A DNA stretch of 64,000 nucleotides from Laetiporus sulphureus 93-53 (Eukaryota > Basidiomycota > Agaricomycetes > Polyporales > Laetiporaceae), in contig NW_024468516.1 in assembly GCF_001632365.1 (NCBI RefSeq), positions 876,843 to 940,842 on the forward strand. Direction: 5' to 3'. Positions 36,845 through 48,366 of the stretch are shown piece after piece; the stretch's first letter is position 1, and the number at the start of each line of letters is the position of its first letter. Position numbers and translations under genes: made by a program. The notes under the pieces were generated by a model that did not search any database, had not been told where the DNA came from, and saw only the letters and a list, made by a program, of their open reading frames with translations.

Positions 36845-38813
36845 ATGGTTGCATTAATTTCTCTGGTCGCTGCGCTGTTGGTTGTTACCCCATCGTCGGC
36901 GGTTCCATTCGGCTCACAAAGTGGCATTCCCAAGCTGAAGTTCCCCGACCTAGGTTCGAGCAGCTTCTGGTGCAATATTCCAATTCTAGATAAGTTGATG
37001 TGCCCTCGCGGTACTCTAGCTACGTCGAACACTTCGGTCTCCACGCCGCTCGGTACGGCGCAGGGTGTAATAGACACTTCAGGTGTCGTCAGATTCGCTG
37101 TTACGTATGGTTCGGCGGACCGCTGGGAACCATCTTTCGTCGCGACGTTGTGGGAGCTACCGTCAGTAATTTTCTCAGTTCCCCAGCGGTTCTTCTGCCA
37201 ACTCAAGCATCTCATTGTTTAGTACTGGTGCCTCAAACGCGTCTGGGTACCCCTTGGCATGTCCTCAATCAGACCTCGATTCGGATGCCTACTCAGAAGA
37301 CTGCTTAGCAATGTTGCTCTACGTCCCTCCTGGTCTCATTGACGCTCCCGTCCTGGTGTGGTACGTGTGGCTGCGTTCCATGCGAAATAGTGAAGGCGCA
37401 TTGACCGCAGCATTGCATCAGGATTCACGGCGGCTCATTCATCGAGGGATCGGCAACAGATCCCGGCCTTGACGGTTCCACGCTTGCCAACAATGCCGAG
37501 GCGATTGTCGCGGTTGTACAATACCGACTGGGCGCAGTGAGTGCTATTTGTCACCACAGCAGCACGCATCCATAGATTTCGTTGTCAGCTAGGTTTCATG
37601 GCGCCAAGCGGCGCGACCAATTTGGCAGTTCAGGACATCATGACGGCACTAGAGTTCTTGCAAACGGTAGTGTCCAGCTTCGGAGGGGACGCGTCTATGA
37701 TCACCCTAGATGGAGAGAGCTCAGGTGCAAATATGATCAGGGCAATACTCGCTGCGCCTTCTGCATCCGATTTATTCCAGTATGCCATCTTGCAATCAGA
37801 TCCAATGGTAAGTGGTCCAGAGAGAACAATGGCGAGATCGTCGTAGCTAAGACGACGCTCGCAGGACTACGGTTTCCTCAATACCACGATCCAAGACACC
37901 CTGCAGACTTACTACAATGAGCAGCTGCCTTGTGACTCCGGCAACACGACCTGTCTGAACGACCTCTCACTTGACACGATCCTATCTGCGCAGTCATCTC
38001 TGATGAATGACGCTGACAATCTGTCCCTGGCAGCTGGTGCTTCTGAACCAATCCGTCCTGTACACGATGGCACGCTGATCACGTCCACGCTTGACTCTAC
38101 CTCGCCATTTCCGTCCGTCTCGAAGTCCGTCATGCTCACAAACGTGAAAGATGAGGCTATGTACACAATCTATGGCTACTTCTCCGAGCCAATCTCCGAC
38201 ACGTACTACGAGGAATATGTCGACGTGTCCTTCGGGGAGCCGCGTGCTGCCCGCCTTCTAGCGTTCTCGAGCTATGCAGTGTCAACTGCATCGGAAGGCA
38301 GCGATACCCAGGACGCGCGACCGCAGCTGCAGGTGATGGGCACAGACCAGGTTTGGAGGTGCCCGACATGGACGTTTGCGCGAAATTGGGTTGCGAACGG
38401 CGGCACGGCGTATGTCGGCGTGTACGTAGTCGGCGCTTCCTACCCAGGAAATTCTGCGGTGTCAGAATGTACGCTGTCTGGTTCGGTCTGCCACCAGGAC
38501 GACATCGAGATTGTTGTATGTTCCGTCCACACCTTCCTAGCGGATGATGAGTCTAAATTCACTGCAGTTCGGCACCGTGTCAAATCCCAATGTCAATCAG
38601 TCTGCGCTCATCAACGAGATGCAGCAGCGCTACTACGAGTTCATCCGGACGGGAGATCCGAACTATGGTTCGTATGCGACGTGGACGCCCGCGACGAACA
38701 CGACGATAGACGCTCTCGAGCTTGGCGGCTCGGGCATCTACCCTGCAGGCGCATGCGAGGATGGCTACTGGGGCAGTTACGTTGAGTACGATTACCAGTT
38801 TTACGACCTCTGA
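36845..38813 (+). CDS. Secreted type-B carboxylesterase/lipase
   Basis: Alpha/beta-hydrolase cleaving carboxylic esters. The start at 36845 gives a clear signal peptide (MVALISLVAALLVVTPSSA). STPLGTAQGVIDTSGVVRFA is the usual N-terminal strand motif. EDCLAMLLYVP (EDCL) leads across an intron into VLVW-IHGGSFIEGSA, the oxyanion HGG. The nucleophile elbow is GESSGANMIRAILAAPSAS (about 37714-37770). NVKDEAMYTIYGYF supplies the Glu and CHQDDIEIVFGT (across the last intron, near 38490-38570) the catalytic His. The last exon ends DYQFYDL at 38813. At least five introns of about 55 bases are present. GESSGA in place of the commoner GESAGG is a mild variant. Substrate unknown. Confidence 0.9.
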
Positions 38814-39532
38814 CGCGCGGAAGGAAAAGATCCAATATCGCTTCGGGAATCCGAGAGAAAGAAGACGCTGCTTTCATACCCTATACTCCGTGGTTAATCA
38901 CTTCGCGCTTTGTATTCTTAATTTCTTCATGATAGGTGGGTAATTGATGCCCGCCTTGTTCGATTTTGGACTTTTTTTGAAATGTTGGTCTTTCTTCGAA
39001 CGCTGGGCATTTGACACTGATGCTGTCTCGTCACACTGTATCACTAGATACGTTATTGGCTCTCCTTATGCAGGTACTGCAACCCTGTAGCTCTTCTTCT
39101 CAGCTTTACACGCAGATAATTTATCACTTCCAGTTTTACAATCGAGTACAAGTGTTACTATACTGTATTCCGGGCCGTTGCGTTGAGCGATGGATCAAAA
39201 AACCCTTCATTTGATCTCTGACATAGTCTACACATCAGGCACGATTGGTCCGTTGCCTGGGGTAGCGACACTGGCAGGAGATTGGCGAACAAGGCTACAC
39301 AATTGCGCGCGGCGATTACTAGCCATTACGAGAAGCACAGGTTTCATAGTGTCCTCCGTTGAACAGGTTTGCCAGGGCCTCCAGGAGGTTAATGCATGGC
39401 ACGTTGCATGGACAACCAGCAGGCGCATTCGGCAGAACTGCGATGATTGTACCAGCATAAAAATACAACGTAAACAGCACGTCAATCTTGTTGGAGACAA
39501 GGCGTAACACCTTTGAAACAATAGCAGGGATG
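38814..39532. other. Convergent 3' spacer, carboxylesterase to Nudix gene
   Basis: Both neighbouring genes end into this stretch. The 105-codon frame at 39190-39507 (+) has no motif. No gene seen. Confidence 0.5.
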
Positions 39533-40725
39533 TCAGAACTTCGAGCTTGCAACTGCCGACCGTGCTTCGCTGTCCGAGAAAACATCAAATGTTCGCTGCA
39601 CCACAACATCCGTGGCAATCTGTGTTGAGATAAACGCGTCAGATGCGGGGAACAAGGACAGAATATAGTCGGCACGCACCCCTCCTTTCCCCCATTTGAC
39701 CAGACTACGATGCAAACGGCCCTTCGGCCCTCCCCTTGTCTCGTCACCTTCATAGGTCATAATTGTGTTGCCATCGGCATCGCGTTCAGAAAGCATGTGC
39801 GGTTGGAATACAATGCGGCCAAACGTGCCCGTCGAGAGCGCGCGTACCCTGTCGCGCTGGCTGTCCGTGTTCCGGTCGCTACGTAGGATATCGGCGAGGA
39901 TGTCGAGAAGATAGACCTGAGGAGGCATGAGGGCGATCTGGTGAGCTCTGCACTCCGCCAAGGCCTTCTGAGGGTGCACAAATCGCGCTTCAATCACCTC
40001 CTTCCCACCGTCTGGGGTAGGGAACTGCTCCCGTTTGCCTCCGGATGTGAAACCTGTGGCAGAGGCGCTGTCGAGGAACGTCACGTAGAAGTTGGTGTGG
40101 AACCGCCTGCAGGTCTCGTTAGAGGAAATTCATGAGAAACGATTCAGCATGACTGACCTAGGCATCGTCGGCGGTGTGATCCATTGCGTAAAGGGCAGTA
40201 GAGAAGACGTATCTGGCGTCAAGGTGAAACGCGATAAAAAGTCTCGGAAGAGCTGCCTCTGAGCATGGATTGCCTCTCTTGAATCATCCAGCTCAGCATC
40301 TGAGGGCCAACGATTTGCAGACGATGACGCGAGGAGCAAGCCAGTTTCCTCGAAGACTTCCCTGATTGCCGTAAGCTCGAGCGTATCGTCCTGCTTCTCG
40401 TCATAGTTCCCTCCTGGGAAGACCTGCAATACGTTACGGGCGCGACGCCTGAGATTCGGTTATGCGAACATACATGTACACCACCGAACGATTGAGACTT
40501 TGGATTCCGGTGGACGAGCAGGATCTCGTTGAGGTGATTGACGACGATCACGCTTGCCGACGGTCTCGGGGTATCTGCGCTTTTCGCTCCTGACGCCATC
40601 GCTTGCAATGACCTTCTCGTGACGATCTGGACTACTTTCGACGTCGATGTCGATATACTCTTCCGCCAGGCGCTGACACCGTAGCTGGATGGTGCACCTC
40701 GACTGAGGCTGCTGATTACGTGCAT
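39533..40725 (-). CDS. NUDT19-like Nudix hydrolase
   Basis: Predicted Mg2+-dependent hydrolase of nucleoside-diphosphate-linked substrates; the NUDT19 group acts on CoA and its esters. The start at 40725 (MHVISSLSRGAPSSYGVSAW) gives a basic, Ser-rich N-terminus that could target an organelle. PRPSASVIVVNHLNEILLVH (about 40495-40555) is the first Nudix strand. After an intron, VFPGGNYDEKQDDTLELTAI followed by REVFEETGLLL (about 40340-40425) is the Nudix box, with the REVFEETG core intact and a changed spacing or residue at the usual first Glu. Then LPFTQWITPPTMPR, an intron, RFHTNFYVTFL, and a C-terminal domain rich in conserved hydrophobics ending at 39533. It is head-to-head with the macro-like gene, 291 bases apart. 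Confidence 0.87.
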
Positions 40726-41016
40726 GCGCTAGCCTCAGATGACAACAGGACGGAACGGGCCAAATGACGAACGCGGAGCGTATGACCGTGGAATACGTGG
40801 AACATACGTGGACACATCACCTTCAGCTCGACAGAATACTAGTAGAAGGATTAACGTGCAGGTCGGATGGCGGAGACGATATCTACAAGTACCGCGTCCA
40901 TCAAGAGTCTTTCCATCACAGCCGACGACCAGATAGTCGGTGAGTGTTCTGCGTTGGATCATCAAGGTAAATACTAATGACTGTCGGTAGAGAAACCAGC
41001 TGAGCCTGCGTGCAAA

Positions 41017-41820
41017 ATGTCCTCTGTGAAGTTCCTGTTCATGGAACCGAAACGAGGGCCAACCACTGCGTTGAGCCTCTACGATGCCTGGAAGATACAG
41101 CTCAAGCTACTCTCGTCTAAGGACCAGGAGCGGTTCACCATCTTGCAGAGCACATTAGGAGAGCTGGAGCCACCCCATTCATATTTCGACTGCATCGTCT
41201 CTCCGGCCAATTCGTACGGTCTCATGGATGGAGGGTGAGTTGCGAGTTCTCACAGACTGAGTTGAATCTGCCTTCCGCGGCCCCTTATTCCTGAAAACGT
41301 TCATTTCAGATTCGACCTCTATCTGTCTCAAGCCTTGTCACCGAAGGGTGATGTCATGGCTCTCACAAGGTGTGCTCAGGCCGCCATTAAGGAGCGGTAC
41401 TACGGTTTTGCTCCTCCGGGCACCTGCACCCTAGTGCAGTTGCCCGAGTTGCTCCGGCAGAACCCACAATATCCCCGATGTCGAGTCCTCGCGGTCTCTC
41501 CAACCATGCGGTACCCAATCGACGTGCACTGGCACAAAGACCTGGTATACAACACGATGTGGAGTCTTCTCACAGAACTGGAACATTGGAATGAGCATGC
41601 GGCGGAGGTGGACCGCATAGAGAGCGTGGCCATGACCGGCCTAGCTACAGGCGTAGGTGGCATCGACAAGGAGCTGTGTGCATGTCAGATGGTGCTTGCG
41701 ATCAAACATTTCCTGGACACGCGAAGTGAAGAAGGTCAAAAACGGTGGGCGCAGGAGGAATTTCCGCAATGGAGAGACGTTCTGCCGATTGCAGAAGAAG
41801 TTGTTCCAGAAGGGAAATAA
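41017..41820 (+). CDS. Macro-domain-like protein
   Basis: Two exons joined by a short intron (after about 41235, acceptor near 41310). Exon 1 ends FDCIVSPANSYGLMDGG and exon 2 begins FDLYLSQAL, which together match the (V/I)(N/S)(A/P)AN-x-LMGGG-(V/F)D loop of macro domains that cradles ADP-ribose. MTGLATGVGGI (about 41632-41664) matches the second phosphate loop. Between them are LVQLPELL and VLAVSPTMRYPIDV. By family it would bind or hydrolyse ADP-ribose derivatives (for example ADP-ribose-1''-phosphate from tRNA splicing), but activity is inferred. Length, about 240 residues, suits a single-domain protein. The divergent neighbour is a Nudix hydrolase. Confidence 0.8.
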
Positions 41821-42105
41821 TGTATGAATTTACCGTGACGACTTGTTAGCACAGACGGCGACATCCACATCCTCTGATGAGATGCGAGTAGCGACATGTC
41901 ATATAATTTGCTAATATGCTCCTTGTTCGAAGGGTTGTTCTCAAGATGTGAAGTCCGTATATATTCCGTATGTTCCATGTGCGGTATGATACATCAACCA
42001 TCTGTCATGTTACCTAGAGATCGAAACAACTGTACAACAAGATGCGGCATGAAATAGGATCCATCGATGTTGCCGATGCTATGTGAGGTATCAAGCGCTC
42101 CAGCG

Positions 42106-43911
42106 CTATGGAGGCAGTGCCCGTGCTACTAACTGCCAGTCCTGAAATTGACGAGATGAGGACAAACCCAAGGGAAAGCGTAGCTGGGACTCACCTTGTG
42201 GTTTACATAACGGAAATCCTCGTGGATAGTGGCGATATGTACCATATAGCGCGCGAGTTTGTCCAGCTCGCGGTCTGCCATCGCGCGTGTGGTATGCGCA
42301 TCTTTGAATGCGGGTATCTTCAAACCTTCTCCAGGATTCAATGCAAAGTTGCGGCCCTACCAGGGTAATCGGTCATGAACTGACAGTCGTCATGTGAGAA
42401 ATTGACTCACCAGGTCATCGACATGAAGTGTGTTGCTGGCATTGCTGTTTAGGCGATTGATCATGTGTGAACAGAATGCAGCATATCGGATGCGATGCTC
42501 ACTACTGAGGAAAGTGATTCCAGATAATCTGAAGGGCCTTCACAGAATGCTTGTACATCTTGCCTTCTCGTTTCGAGAAAACGGTGAACATACTGGTCTT
42601 GTCGAGGACTACACGCAGATACGATGAGATGAGAGCGGTTTTAAGGGCTTGGTGAAGCTCACCAAATGAGATCTGCATGCACTAGAGATCCAGCATCTGA
42701 CGCGCGATAGCATGACGACGACATACCTGGTAGTTGCGTCCAGCTCCAAGCATTCCAAGTTCAACAAGCTTAGTCTCGAGCCATATCCAGCTGGTCTGAG
42801 ACCTGTCACAGCATACGTAAGGTGTCCTGAACGTTGAGGTGTCCGCCTACCAGATACAAATGTCATAATGAGGATAGACCGCCTCAAGAAACTCGTGCAA
42901 CCGCGGTCTCGCGCACTCATGTGGAGGCAATGCACCGGACGTGAGAGGTTTGGTGTCCAATATCGCTTCAATGACAGACACTCTTGAGTAATAGGCATAT
43001 ACGTAGGCAATGTGCAAAAGCCTCACTATAATCGATGTCCAGCACAAGCAAGCGCTTGCCTTCCCTTAACGGATGAATGACATTGATATTGAGTTTACTG
43101 GTATATTCCCTGATCTTTCGTTGATTCCGTTGGTCATTGATGTACTCTCGCGCAGCATCGGGGTTGGCCGAGAAATCCACGTCCAGATCATTGAACACAT
43201 CTGGGAGATACTCGAGTTCTGTGCAGAGTGCATTGACATTCTATCATGCTGTGAGACAAATGATGGCTGACATAACACCCACGAGATGGATCTTTGATTT
43301 CATGCCCTTGCGGAGTGCCGACAAGAGTGAATTTCTTGCCACTGACGAGCTTCAGATCTCCGCTATGGTATTGATCAGCACGACTTCAGAGTGACAGCAG
43401 ACTGGTAGCATGTTGACAACACTTACATACGCTCCTCATCAGGCGGTAATTTGCCCTTGACGAGACCAAGGATCTTCTGCCTCTCCGGTGGTACGTCCGT
43501 AAGACTCTGCAGTAAAGCCTTTAAGTCGTAGACTCTGGTGACGGACGTGGAACAGTATGTGAGATATTGTTGAATACATGACGCAGGGTATGCTCACCTG
43601 TCAGACTCTGCTATATCAAGCGTGAACGGCTTTCCTGACCAAGTGAAGAGTAGATGAATCCATCGCTCGTCATCCGCCTCCGGGTGAGAATCCACCTTCA
43701 ATGGTCACCGTCGGCCTTTAGAGACGAGATGTAGCCGTGATTGACTCACAATAGCCGTAACGACTGTGTTCTGGCCATCCTTTTCGCCATCCTCAGCGCT
43801 CTTGCCAGCATTCAACTTCTCGCTCACGACAGTGCTACCGACAATATGAGCCACTGCGTCCGATACATCTAATTTGATGCGTTTGGGACGTGGACACTCT
43901 TCAGAGGCCAT
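42106..43911 (-). CDS. UBLCP1: UBLCP1-type proteasome phosphatase
   Basis: FCP/SCP-type HAD phosphatase with an N-terminal ubiquitin-like domain; in other eukaryotes it dephosphorylates the 19S proteasome in the nucleus. Start at 43911 (MASEECPRPKRIKLDVSDAV) includes a basic PKRIK stretch. The ubiquitin-like domain reads SGKPFTLDIAESDRVYDLK, then PPERQKILGLVKGKLP and LKLVSGKKFTLVGTP. The catalytic motif LLVLDIDYT is split by an intron and continues ILDTKPLTSGALPP, ECARPRLHEFLEAVYPHYD and ICIWSQTSWIW. Downstream are VDDLGRNFALNPGEGLKIPA and FKDAHTTRAMADRELDKLAR. A last small exon, DWQLVARALPP, ends at 42106. Motif order is exactly that of UBLCP1. Confidence 0.92.
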
Positions 43912-44254
43912 ACTGTGCTGTCCTTAGTCCAAAAAGACTTCCCTAGAAAACAGAATACAGAGGATATGTAAGCACGAGAGGTATGTATACTTGTAGGTCC
44001 AACTGTTAAAGCTAAAGCCGAGGCGCGGCTTGAGCGTCTGTTCGAGCGCGGCCACTGCCTCATGTGACCTACGATGGCCTGAGACCGTCACCATCGTCGT
44101 CATCGTTTGTGCATTCTCGTTTGTGCATTCTCTTCGGTTCTCAATCGCATACAGATACCTGTCTGATCAGAAGGTGAGTAGAAATCTATAGGCTTAGCAT
44201 ATGGTTTATTTGCACAGTCAGATAATCGTCTCGCTCACCGATTCGTCATAGAAG
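43912..44254. promoter_or_regulatory. Divergent spacer, UBLCP1 and F-box genes
   Basis: A 343-base spacer between two divergent starts. It contains a short tandem repeat, tcgtttgtgcattc twice (about 44103-44131). Promoter role inferred from position only. Confidence 0.4.
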
Positions 44255-45764
44255 ATGAATCTCTTGACATTGAACCGCGATGTCATCGATATTATTTTGT
44301 CTTGCATATCGCCAGGGGATGCTGGAAAGCTGTCATTGACTTGTCACGATGCATACAACATCGCAATGCCGCGCTTCCTGTCGGAGGTCATTCTCAGGCA
44401 CGAGCGGCAGGCCATAAGCTTTTGCTCCTTCATGCTCACGAACCCCACACTTCGCATCCGTTGTCTGAAGCATCTCACACTCTCGGACTCGGTGTTCACC
44501 CCCCGAGCGGACAATCTCTGTAGTCGACAGAACTACGCCCACATCGTCTTTGGCTGATATGGTACGATATGCGGCAGCGTCGGTGTTCGGTCGTTGGTAT
44601 ACGGCGCCTTCGCCCCTGTTCATCACGTCTTCAGTCGAGAAAAACACTCCTGCGTCATCTTTGGCTGAGGTGATTCGACAGGCGACCAGATTACGCAAAC
44701 TGTATCTGCGCATGTCCTACAATACGATACAGGAATCTTTCTTGGAGCATTTTCCACCATTGGCAGATGCGATTGCTGCCCTTCCTTCTCTCGACGACGT
44801 CTTCATTTATGATGCAAATGCCTCAGCACTACAACTTCTCTCATGCATGAAGAGCCATCCACGTCATCATATCACATTGTATCACCCACAAAACATTCGA
44901 GGAAGTGGTAACGGCCTCCCAATGAACGCTCTAGACAACACCATGCTGTCCCTGCTCACCTTTGTCGATTCTCTTGTCACCTTAAGCCTGGATGGCCATC
45001 ACATTTTCTCTAGAACTCTGAAGGCAGATAGCGTTTGGCCTGCACTTCATGAGCTGAACCTATGCAGCACGACAATCGATCTCACGAGCATATCAACTGC
45101 ATGTCCCAATCTGCACACGCTGCACATTGACCGATGCAAACTTACCAATCCGCATGCCTCGCTTCATCTACCAAAGCTTGACTTCCTTGAGGTTGATTAT
45201 TCACTTCCTCTATCCACCCGAGTTCGTCGACTGTATCTTGTCAATTCTAAAGCAAACATCACCTCGAAGATCGAATCAATGCTCCAGCAGGCGAATCCTG
45301 TTGTTCTAACCTGCTATCTGACTATGGCGAATACCATGGCGATAGCAAAAGTTTGCCCTGATCTGCAGGATTTGAGAGTTGTGGTGCCGCAAGAGCGTGG
45401 ACTTGTTGATGTACTCAAAATTCTTTGTCCATTGCGAGAAACACCAATACAGAGTATCATGTTCCAGACGGGTCGTCTCACTACATGCACCATGGAACCC
45501 TTCGCACTTCAAGTCGCAGCCCTCATCCCCACGGTGGAGTATATAGGTCAGGGGTACGTTGGTGGAGTCTATAGATGTTATCTGCCACTCGTAGTGTCTA
45601 TTCCCTGGTATCAAGTCGTGGCCCGCCCCGACGGCGAGCTCCCGAAGCTTCGAAAATTACCATTTGACGAGGGCGATAAAATCCATCAGGATCTGCCGGA
45701 AATTCGTCGATATGTTATCGACTGGTCTGGGGATCCCCCGCATTCTATAGCGCTTCCGTGGTGA
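44255..45764 (+). CDS. F-box/leucine-rich-like protein
   Basis: Substrate-receptor-like protein. Exon 1 (from 44255) begins MNLLTLNRDVIDIILSCISP and GDAGKLSLTCHDAYNIA, a short F-box-like motif, then LRIRCLKHLTLSD. The long second frame carries leucine-rich-like segments such as LAEVIRQATRLRKLYLRMSY, WPALHELNLCSTTIDL, CPNLHTLHIDRC and CPDLQDLRVVVPQ, ending IALPW at 45764. The two frames are offset. They join in phase if an intron runs from 44520 (gtagtc) to 44634 (cttcag), giving about 464 residues; otherwise one extra base near 44519 would mean a frameshift. A 111-nt tandem duplication covers this junction. This family is expanded in Agaricomycetes and members are often species-specific. Confidence 0.72.
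44523..44690 (+). repeat. 111-nt tandem duplication inside the F-box gene
   Basis: The segment at 44523-44573 would read, in the frame of the long exon, VDRTTPTSSLADMVRYA. The segment 111 bases later reads VEKNTPASSLAEVIRQA. Both share ctttggctga exactly (44548-44557 and 44659-44668). A period of 37 codons and conserved peptides point to an old in-frame duplication. Confidence 0.75.
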
Positions 45765-46045
45765 TAAGACGGAGCAATGGTCGCGTTTGCGTTGTCTTCT
45801 ACACGAGTTTAACGTATGATCATGTTGCGGAGGGCCTCCTCTCAGAGATTGCATCTATTCTGCCAGCTCTCACGGCAGCCTGTACCATTAGCACAACTTG
45901 CGATTGTAAAAGCCACAGATGTTGGGGAAAATATATCTGAAAGAAATACATCGATACATGCTGTTGTGGGCTCAGACGTGACACAACGAATCCGATGAAA
46001 AGGACACTGAGCATTGGGGCTGCTGAACTTCAGTCTAAACGCGCG

Positions 46046-47167
46046 TCACACTGTCCGCAATGACACTGAACGATTGCAATGTCGGGGGAGCTGCAGGAGC
46101 GACTCAGTGACATCATCGACTGTGTTCAGTGGGCTCGTACCTGATGCTACCTCGGAGCGGAGGCTTCCACGAGGGGGAGGTGCAAGGACTTGTGTGCTTG
46201 CGTCGTATGACCATCCATTCGTAGATGCAGCTGCAACACACGTGAGGCTGATCATTGATGGAAATCTTACAATCGTACCTAAGAGAATCTGATCGATGGG
46301 TAGTCCAAGATATGCTTGAGCCAGAGATAGATTGATCGATGTGTACGCTCTTGCTAGCAACGAAAATGTCTTCTTACGGAATGATTCTTTGGGTGGCAAG
46401 GGAGGTTTGAGCGGACGCATGCATCACAACGGAACTCTACTGCTCACCGACAAAGACCATCGTCATGTTCGCAATTGTGGGCGCTAGCTCGGCGGGAGAG
46501 AAGCCAGATTGCTGACAGAGATTAAACAAATCTTCTGCGCGAGAGTACACAGCTGCATATTTTCGAACCCATACGGAAGCAAGCAGGCGAATGAGAGAGG
46601 AAGCGAGTGGCGTCGAGGCGAGGTTCTTCGGCAACCTCGTTATGACATAGCGCGCTGCGGCACTCAATAGAAAAGGAGTCTAAGAGGATTATCTTCAGAT
46701 ACAGTGGAACTTGACATACGGATCATCCGCAATCAGATACGCTAAGGTCAGGGGAGCAATCACAAACAGTCGCGCTTTGTTGCCATGATCAAGGGTCTGT
46801 AACAGCACTATCAATAATCGACCAGAGGACTTCAGAGAGGATTATTCACAAGCATGTCCTCCTCCTCTGCGATCCGGATGAGTTCTGCATAATTGCCATT
46901 TGCAGACGACTGCTGTATGGATGCAACTGCGGTCTGATATGGTGCCACAGGTTGAGCAGGAGGCACATCTGTCGGCTCAGAAGGCTCAGAAACAGCAGCT
47001 TGCTGTGCTGCTTGTTCGGGCTGTTCGACCTGCTCTGGTTGCGGTGCCACTGCGGGTGGCTCTGCAGCAGCCGCGACCTCGGGTATAGGTTGGGCAGGCG
47101 CAGAGATGCGTGCTGCGTCTTCAATCTCCGTTTGCGAAGTGGGCGGGGGAGTGGGAGGGCCTGTCAT
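46046..47167 (-). CDS. CSN8: COP9 signalosome subunit 8
   Basis: PCI-type subunit of the COP9 signalosome, which removes Nedd8 from cullins. Start at 47167 (MTGPPTPPPTSQTEIEDAAR) begins an approximately 80-residue Pro/Ala/Glu/Gln-rich extension. After it come IQQSSANGNYAELIRIAEEE and, after an intron, LDHGNKARLFVIAPLTLAYL, FLLSAAARYVITRLPKNLAS, SVWVRKYAAVYSRAEDLFNL and TIANMTMVFVG. The PCI winged helix follows: ESFRKKTFSLLARAYTSINL and SLAQAYLGLPIDQILL, then NGWSYDASTQVLAPPP, a typical CSN8 C-terminus. All junctions examined are in phase. The end at 46046 is the stop of the last open frame. It is head-to-head with the NECAP gene, 244 bases apart. Confidence 0.85.
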
Positions 47168-47411
47168 CTCTGTCGTCGATGGGATGCGATGCGATATGGT
47201 CCACAGTCAAGCGCTGCAGGAGTAAATTCGAATGCAAGGAACGCGAACGGGCAACACGCGCTTCACGCGCGTCTCGTGCACGTGTCCTGCATTGCAATGG
47301 GCGCTACGCCACCTGCGCGCGGCGCATAGCATCTCCGACTCGGACCCTCCCGTCTCGTACATATCTACACACCCGTCATTGAATTCATACTTTAACCACT
47401 CTCGAGCCACG

Positions 47412-48366
47412 ATGGACGAATTTGGCGGCGACGACGAAATTGAGAGTGTACTGTACATCGGCAGGGAGGTCTCCGGTAAGTATCTCGCGGGCATCGCGGG
47501 TGATGGCTCGCTGACGCTAAACAATGCAGTGTTCAAGATCCCGCCATTGAAGAAGAACGAGGGTCATCGTGCGCAGGAATGGGGAGACCTTGCTGCTCCT
47601 CTGTGGAAGGGCAGACTACGCATCATTGAGCGGTCGACTGGCGTGTCGATTCAATTCGAGGATCCCAATACTGGTGTGTCCGTTCGCTGTATTTGCTGGC
47701 CGATACCTTATGAGCGCAATGATGTGGTGGTTCCAAAGGAGAATGTGGGAGAATCAAGGACACTTTTCGGAGACTGCTCGCTGAACCACCTTATGTCTAG
47801 TGTTCGCGAAGGCCGACTATGACCCCGCGAAGCCGTCCGTCGAAGCTGTGCTCGATTCATCACGGTACTTTGTCGTACGCGTGGAGGACGACGGGCGAAG
47901 AGCTTACATTGGGATGGGATTCCTTGAACGAACAGACAGCTTTGACTTCAGTACGTCCCCATGATTCAGTTGCGTCTCGACAATTTGACAGGTGGTATTC
48001 CTTAGACGTGACGCTGCAAGATTATACCAAGTACGTGACTATTTACTGCCATCATCTAGTGATGGACAATTTTATGCTCATGCAATGCTGCTCAGGCGCT
48101 GGCGAGCCCGCATGAATCCATCGGAACCAGGCTCAGAAGACTCGCCTTCCCCACACGTTCCCGCAGGCCCGAAGAAAGACTACTCCCTGAAGGAAGGCCA
48201 AACCTTCTCGATCAACATCCCTGGTCGGACGAAGGCGAACAATTCGTCGTCGTCGTCGACGACAGCAAATCTGCTCGGAGACAGCACCGCATCGCTTTCG
48301 TCGTCATCTGGCGGTCTTGGTGTTCCTCTTCTACCGCCACCGCCCAGTGCACCGAAGAAGTGGTGA
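47412..48366 (+). CDS. NECAP: NECAP-type endocytic adaptor protein
   Basis: Clathrin-coat accessory protein that binds the AP-2 ear. Start at 47412 ([20 protein letters not shown]). After a first intron the PHear domain reads [92 protein letters not shown] and VTLQDYTK, all diagnostic of the family. The C-terminal third ([20 protein letters not shown], then Ser-rich, then [13 protein letters not shown]) is low-complexity with a short Gly-Thr-like interaction motif. The stop is at 48364-48366. Introns fall inside the PHear domain. Confidence 0.92.
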
